This document shows, piece after piece, positions 33,209 to 35,856 of a stretch of 35,856 nucleotides of DNA. Numbering within the stretch: the stretch's first letter is position 1; each line of letters starts with the position of its first letter. The DNA is taken from contig CALLYK010000010.1 of the NCBI GenBank assembly GCA_937858365.1, forward strand, positions 1-35,856, read 5' to 3'. The notes beneath the pieces were generated by a model, which saw only the letters and a program-made list of their open reading frames with translations, searched no databases and was not told the origin of the DNA. This DNA is from an uncultured Isosphaeraceae bacterium. GTDB lineage: Bacteria; Planctomycetota; Planctomycetia; Isosphaerales; Isosphaeraceae. The position numbers were made by a program, and so were the translations under genes.

Positions 33209-34696
33209 ATGAACGCGCTCGATTTGGTCGTGATCGTCCTCTATGTGCTGGGTTGCACCTGGCTCGGCGCACGGATTGGGTCGCGGTCTCAGGGCGGTTT
33301 GCGCGACTATTTCCTCGGTGAACGAGACGTGCCGGCGTGGGCCGTGATGATCTCCATCGTGGCCACGGAGACGAGCGCCGTCACGTTCCTGAGCATCCCG
33401 GGCAAGGGGTTCAGCGGCGACCTCACGTTCCTCCAACTGGCCCTCGGTTACATCGTCGCCCGCGTCTTGATCTCGGTCTTCTTCCTGCCGCTCTACTTTC
33501 GAGGCGAGATTGAGAGCGCGTATCAAGTCTTGAAGAACCGGTTCGGCCTGGCCACGCAGCGCGCCGCCGCTTGCCTGTTTTTGATCACCCGGACGCTCGC
33601 TTCCGGATTGCGTCTATTTCTCGCCGCGGCCGTGCTCGTGGAGTTGTACCTGCGCATCCAAGGGAAGCCGGCCCCGGCTGGTTTCGAACTGCCGGTCGCG
33701 ATCGTCGTCATTGGTTTCATCACCCTGATTTACACATATCTTGGTGGCCTGAAGGCGGTGATCTGGATAGACGTTCTGCAGTTCGTGATCTACATCGGCG
33801 CCGGACTGATCGCCCTGGCCGTCATTGGTCGCGAGGTCCCGGGGGGTTGGTCGGCCATTCTGGGCCAAGCCGGAGAGGCGGGCAAACTCAGGGTCTTCGA
33901 CTTCGACCCCAGCCCGTTCAAGGTGCAGACCTTCTGGGCCGGCATGATCGGCGCGATGGTGCTGGACACAGGCTCGCATGGGGTGGAACAACTAATGGTC
34001 CAGCGCTATCTATCGGCACGATCGCGCGAGCAAGCGGCCGGCGCCCTGATCGCGAGCGGCTTCGTGGTGCTGACCCAGTTCACCTTGTTCCTGATGATCG
34101 GTGTGGGTATTTGGGCCCTCCATCAGGCCCATCCGAGCTTGGACATTCCTGGAAAAGACAAGGAATTCGCCTCGTTCATCGTCAGCTACATGCCTCACGG
34201 CATCCTCGGTTTGGTGGTGGCGGCCATCTTGTCGGTGACGATGTCGACGGTCTCTGGCGCCCTCACGGCGACCGCGTCGTCGAGCGTGAACGACCTTTAT
34301 CGCCCTCTCTTCCCAGACCGCGACGAGCGACACCTCATGCGGGTCTCGAAGGTAATGACGGCCTTCTGGGGGCTCGCCCAAGTGGTTGTCGCACTCGGGG
34401 CGACGGTCTTGCAAGGCCGAGTGGTGGACAACGCCCTCTCCATCGCCGGGTTCGTCACCGGGATCTTGCTGGGACTCTTCCTCCTGGGGATGCTCTCCAA
34501 GTCGGCTGGCCAACTCGCCGCGTTTGTCGGAATGGTCGGCGGGATCGCGGCCGTGTCGGCCGTCGCCTTCCTGACCAAGGTCGCCTACCCCTGGTACGCC
34601 CTCGTCGGCTCGGCCACGGTCGTGATGCTTGGCTTGATCGTCCATGCACTCTTGACCCCGAATTCGGCCTCCAAGGTCGATTCGCCCCCTCCGTGA
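33209..34696 (+). CDS. Sodium:solute symporter family transporter
   Basis: A 495-residue inner-membrane transporter of the SSS family, with about 13 hydrophobic helices starting at MNALDLVVIVLYVLGCTWLGA. Family segments include YFLGERDVPAWAVMISIVATETSAVTFL, YTYLGGLKAVIWIDVLQFVIYIGAGL and GIVAAILSVTMSTVSGALTATASSSVNDLY-like sequence (here HGILGLVVAAILSVTMST). The ATG at 33209 is used; a TTG lies one codon before it. It couples uptake to Na+; the substrate (sugar, sialic acid, proline-like) is not evident. A serine hydrolase gene begins 9 bases after its stop, so the two may form an operon. Confidence 0.92.
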   Translation: MNALDLVVIVLYVLGCTWLGARIGSRSQGGLRDYFLGERDVPAWAVMISIVATETSAVTFLSIPGKGFSGDLTFLQLALGYIVARVLISVFFLPLYFRGEIESAYQVLKNRFGLATQRAAACLFLITRTLASGLRLFLAAAVLVELYLRIQGKPAPAGFELPVAIVVIGFITLIYTYLGGLKAVIWIDVLQFVIYIGAGLIALAVIGREVPGGWSAILGQAGEAGKLRVFDFDPSPFKVQTFWAGMIGAMVLDTGSHGVEQLMVQRYLSARSREQAAGALIASGFVVLTQFTLFLMIGVGIWALHQAHPSLDIPGKDKEFASFIVSYMPHGILGLVVAAILSVTMSTVSGALTATASSSVNDLYRPLFPDRDERHLMRVSKVMTAFWGLAQVVVALGATVLQGRVVDNALSIAGFVTGILLGLFLLGMLSKSAGQLAAFVGMVGGIAAVSAVAFLTKVAYPWYALVGSATVVMLGLIVHALLTPNSASKVDSPPP

Positions 34697-34705
34697 GAGT
34701 CGCCC

Positions 34706-35856
34706 ATGCCGCGCTGGTCCGCATCCGTCGTATTGATCGTCTGCGCTCCCGTCTTGGCGCAGGCGCCTGCTGAAACGAGCACGATCGACCCAGGCCGTCT
34801 GGAGCGTATCGGCCCGGCGGTCCAGCGGGCGATCGACGCCGGCCGTGCGCCGGGGGCCGTCGTCTTGGTCGGCCATCGCGACAGGATCGTTTATCACAAG
34901 GCGTTCGGCGATCGGGCCCTCAAGCCCAACGTCGAGGCGATGACACTCGACACGCGGTTCGATATGGCGTCACTGACCAAACCGATCGCGACCGCGACGT
35001 CGGTAATGCTCCTCATCGAGCGTGGGAGTGTGCGCCTGGACGACCCGATCACCAAGTTCTTTCCGGAAATGGACAATCACGGCAAGCGCTCCATCACGAT
35101 TGAACACCTTTTGCGCCATCGAGCGGGCCTGGTCGCCGACAATCCCCTGGGCGATTACCAGGACGGACCCGATGCGGCCTGGAAGCGCATCGCGGAGATC
35201 GGTCTGGTCGCGCCTCCGGGCGAGCGGTTCCTCTATAGCGACGTCGGCTTCATCATCCTGGGAAAGTTGGTCGAAAAGGTCGCGGGAACGCCGCTGGACG
35301 CATTCGCCGCGGCCAATGTGTTTCAACCGCTTGGCATGACCCGAACGTCTTTCCGCCCGGAAGGCCCCGAGAGCATCGCCCCCACCGAGCCAGCGGACGG
35401 CGTCATGCTACGCGGCGTCGTCCACGACCCACGGGCCCGCCAACTCGGGGGCGTGGCCGGACACGCGGGCCTCTTTTCCACGGCCCTCGATTTGAGCAAA
35501 TATGCCGGGATGCTCCTGCGTGAAGGAAAGGCCGACACTGGCCGGGCGGTCCTCGCGCCGCTGACCGTTCGGGCCATGATCGACCCTGGCGAGACGCCCA
35601 ACCGTCAGAGGCGAGGCCTTGGCTGGGACGTCGCCACGGCCTTCTCGGCGCCTCGGGGGTCCTTGTTCGGTCCGCGTGGGTTCGGCCACACTGGGTTCAC
35701 GGGCACGTCGCTCTGGGTCGACCCCGACGCCGAGATGTTCGTCATCCTCCTCACGAGCCGCCTGCACCCCGACGGCAAAGAGCAGTCGCCAACGGCCCTC
35801 CGGGGCGAAGTGGCCACGTTGGCGGCGGCCTCCATCACCGCCCCGGCACGGCCCGT
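34706..35856 (+). CDS. Beta-lactamase-family serine hydrolase, 3' end outside window
   Basis: 383 residues are visible from the ATG at 34706, which lies 9 bases after the symporter stop; the frame is open to the window edge. Residues 1-19 form a signal peptide (MPRWSASVVLIVCAPVLAQA). The class C/penicillin-binding-protein-like signatures are all present: SLTK with S89 and K92 (DMASLTKPIA), YSD at 177-179 (FLYSDVGFIIL) and HTG at 328-330 (GHTGFTGTSLW). A periplasmic esterase or peptidase is likely; true beta-lactam hydrolysis cannot be told from sequence. Co-expression with the symporter could mean that it releases a product for uptake. Confidence 0.88.
   Translation, partial: MPRWSASVVLIVCAPVLAQAPAETSTIDPGRLERIGPAVQRAIDAGRAPGAVVLVGHRDRIVYHKAFGDRALKPNVEAMTLDTRFDMASLTKPIATATSVMLLIERGSVRLDDPITKFFPEMDNHGKRSITIEHLLRHRAGLVADNPLGDYQDGPDAAWKRIAEIGLVAPPGERFLYSDVGFIILGKLVEKVAGTPLDAFAAANVFQPLGMTRTSFRPEGPESIAPTEPADGVMLRGVVHDPRARQLGGVAGHAGLFSTALDLSKYAGMLLREGKADTGRAVLAPLTVRAMIDPGETPNRQRRGLGWDVATAFSAPRGSLFGPRGFGHTGFTGTSLWVDPDAEMFVILLTSRLHPDGKEQSPTALRGEVATLAAASITAPARP

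Overview
The window is a GC-rich, gene-dense bacterial chromosome segment that I assign to the Planctomycetes, probably Isosphaeraceae-like. This rests on gene content and not on a marker gene. The evidence is a DUF1549/DUF1553 protein with Ig-like domains and a CX4CH/CXXCH pair, a large membrane-anchored Ser/Thr kinase with a solenoid-like exterior, a DUF6677-type membrane protein, an FHA protein, and many short secreted proteins of unknown function. No rRNA, tRNA, CRISPR array, insertion sequence or integrase was seen. Neighbouring genes are often joined by a 4-bp ATGA stop/start overlap (at about 1822, 3630, 6809, 8089, 16181 and 25295), so several transcription units are probably translationally coupled.

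Layout. (1) 2-535: 3' end of a TPR-repeat protein with an almost identical 144-bp tandem repeat. (2) 842-2406, minus: a secreted proline-rich/helical protein coupled to a papain-like protein, ending in two strong hairpins. (3) 2704-5345, plus: ribokinase-type sugar kinase coupled to a gamma-glutamyltransferase. (4) 5361-7726, minus: NfnA/NfnB-type electron-bifurcating transhydrogenase pair. (5) 7901-8649, minus: DUF6677-like membrane protein and a 63-residue membrane protein. (6) 8814-11783, minus: secreted alpha/beta hydrolase and a CI/LexA-like repressor whose self-cleavage dyad is missing. (7) 12056-15190: FHA protein (minus), divergent from glycogen branching enzyme GlgB (plus), which ends in an intrinsic terminator. 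(8) 15405-17317, plus: ABC ATPase and membrane partner, the ATPase lacking the switch histidine. (9) 17340-21035, minus: 1231-residue receptor-like Ser/Thr kinase. (10) 21036-22206: a gene-free stretch with a 73-bp tandem repeat. (11) 22207-27805, plus: DUF1549/DUF1553 protein, an unknown protein coupled to a membrane-anchored hydrolase, and a secreted protein with two SPOR-like lobes. (12) 27811-32427, plus: RdgB/HAM1 pyrophosphatase, both subunits of glycine decarboxylase (GcvPA, GcvPB), and a LipM-like lipoate/octanoate transferase overlapping gcvPB. (13) 32510-35856, plus: DUF2239 protein behind a palindrome, a sodium:solute symporter, and a beta-lactamase-family serine hydrolase cut by the window edge.

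How the genes work together. The clearest functional link is glycine cleavage: the P-protein subunits sit directly with an enzyme likely to supply the lipoyl arm of GcvH, although gcvH and gcvT are not in the window. NfnAB would balance NADH, NADPH and ferredoxin. The other neighbourhoods look like independent short operons. I see no defence island or mobile element. The most unusual items are proteins that keep a fold but have lost a key residue (the S24 repressor and the ABC ATPase), the papain-like operon and the 73-bp repeat array.
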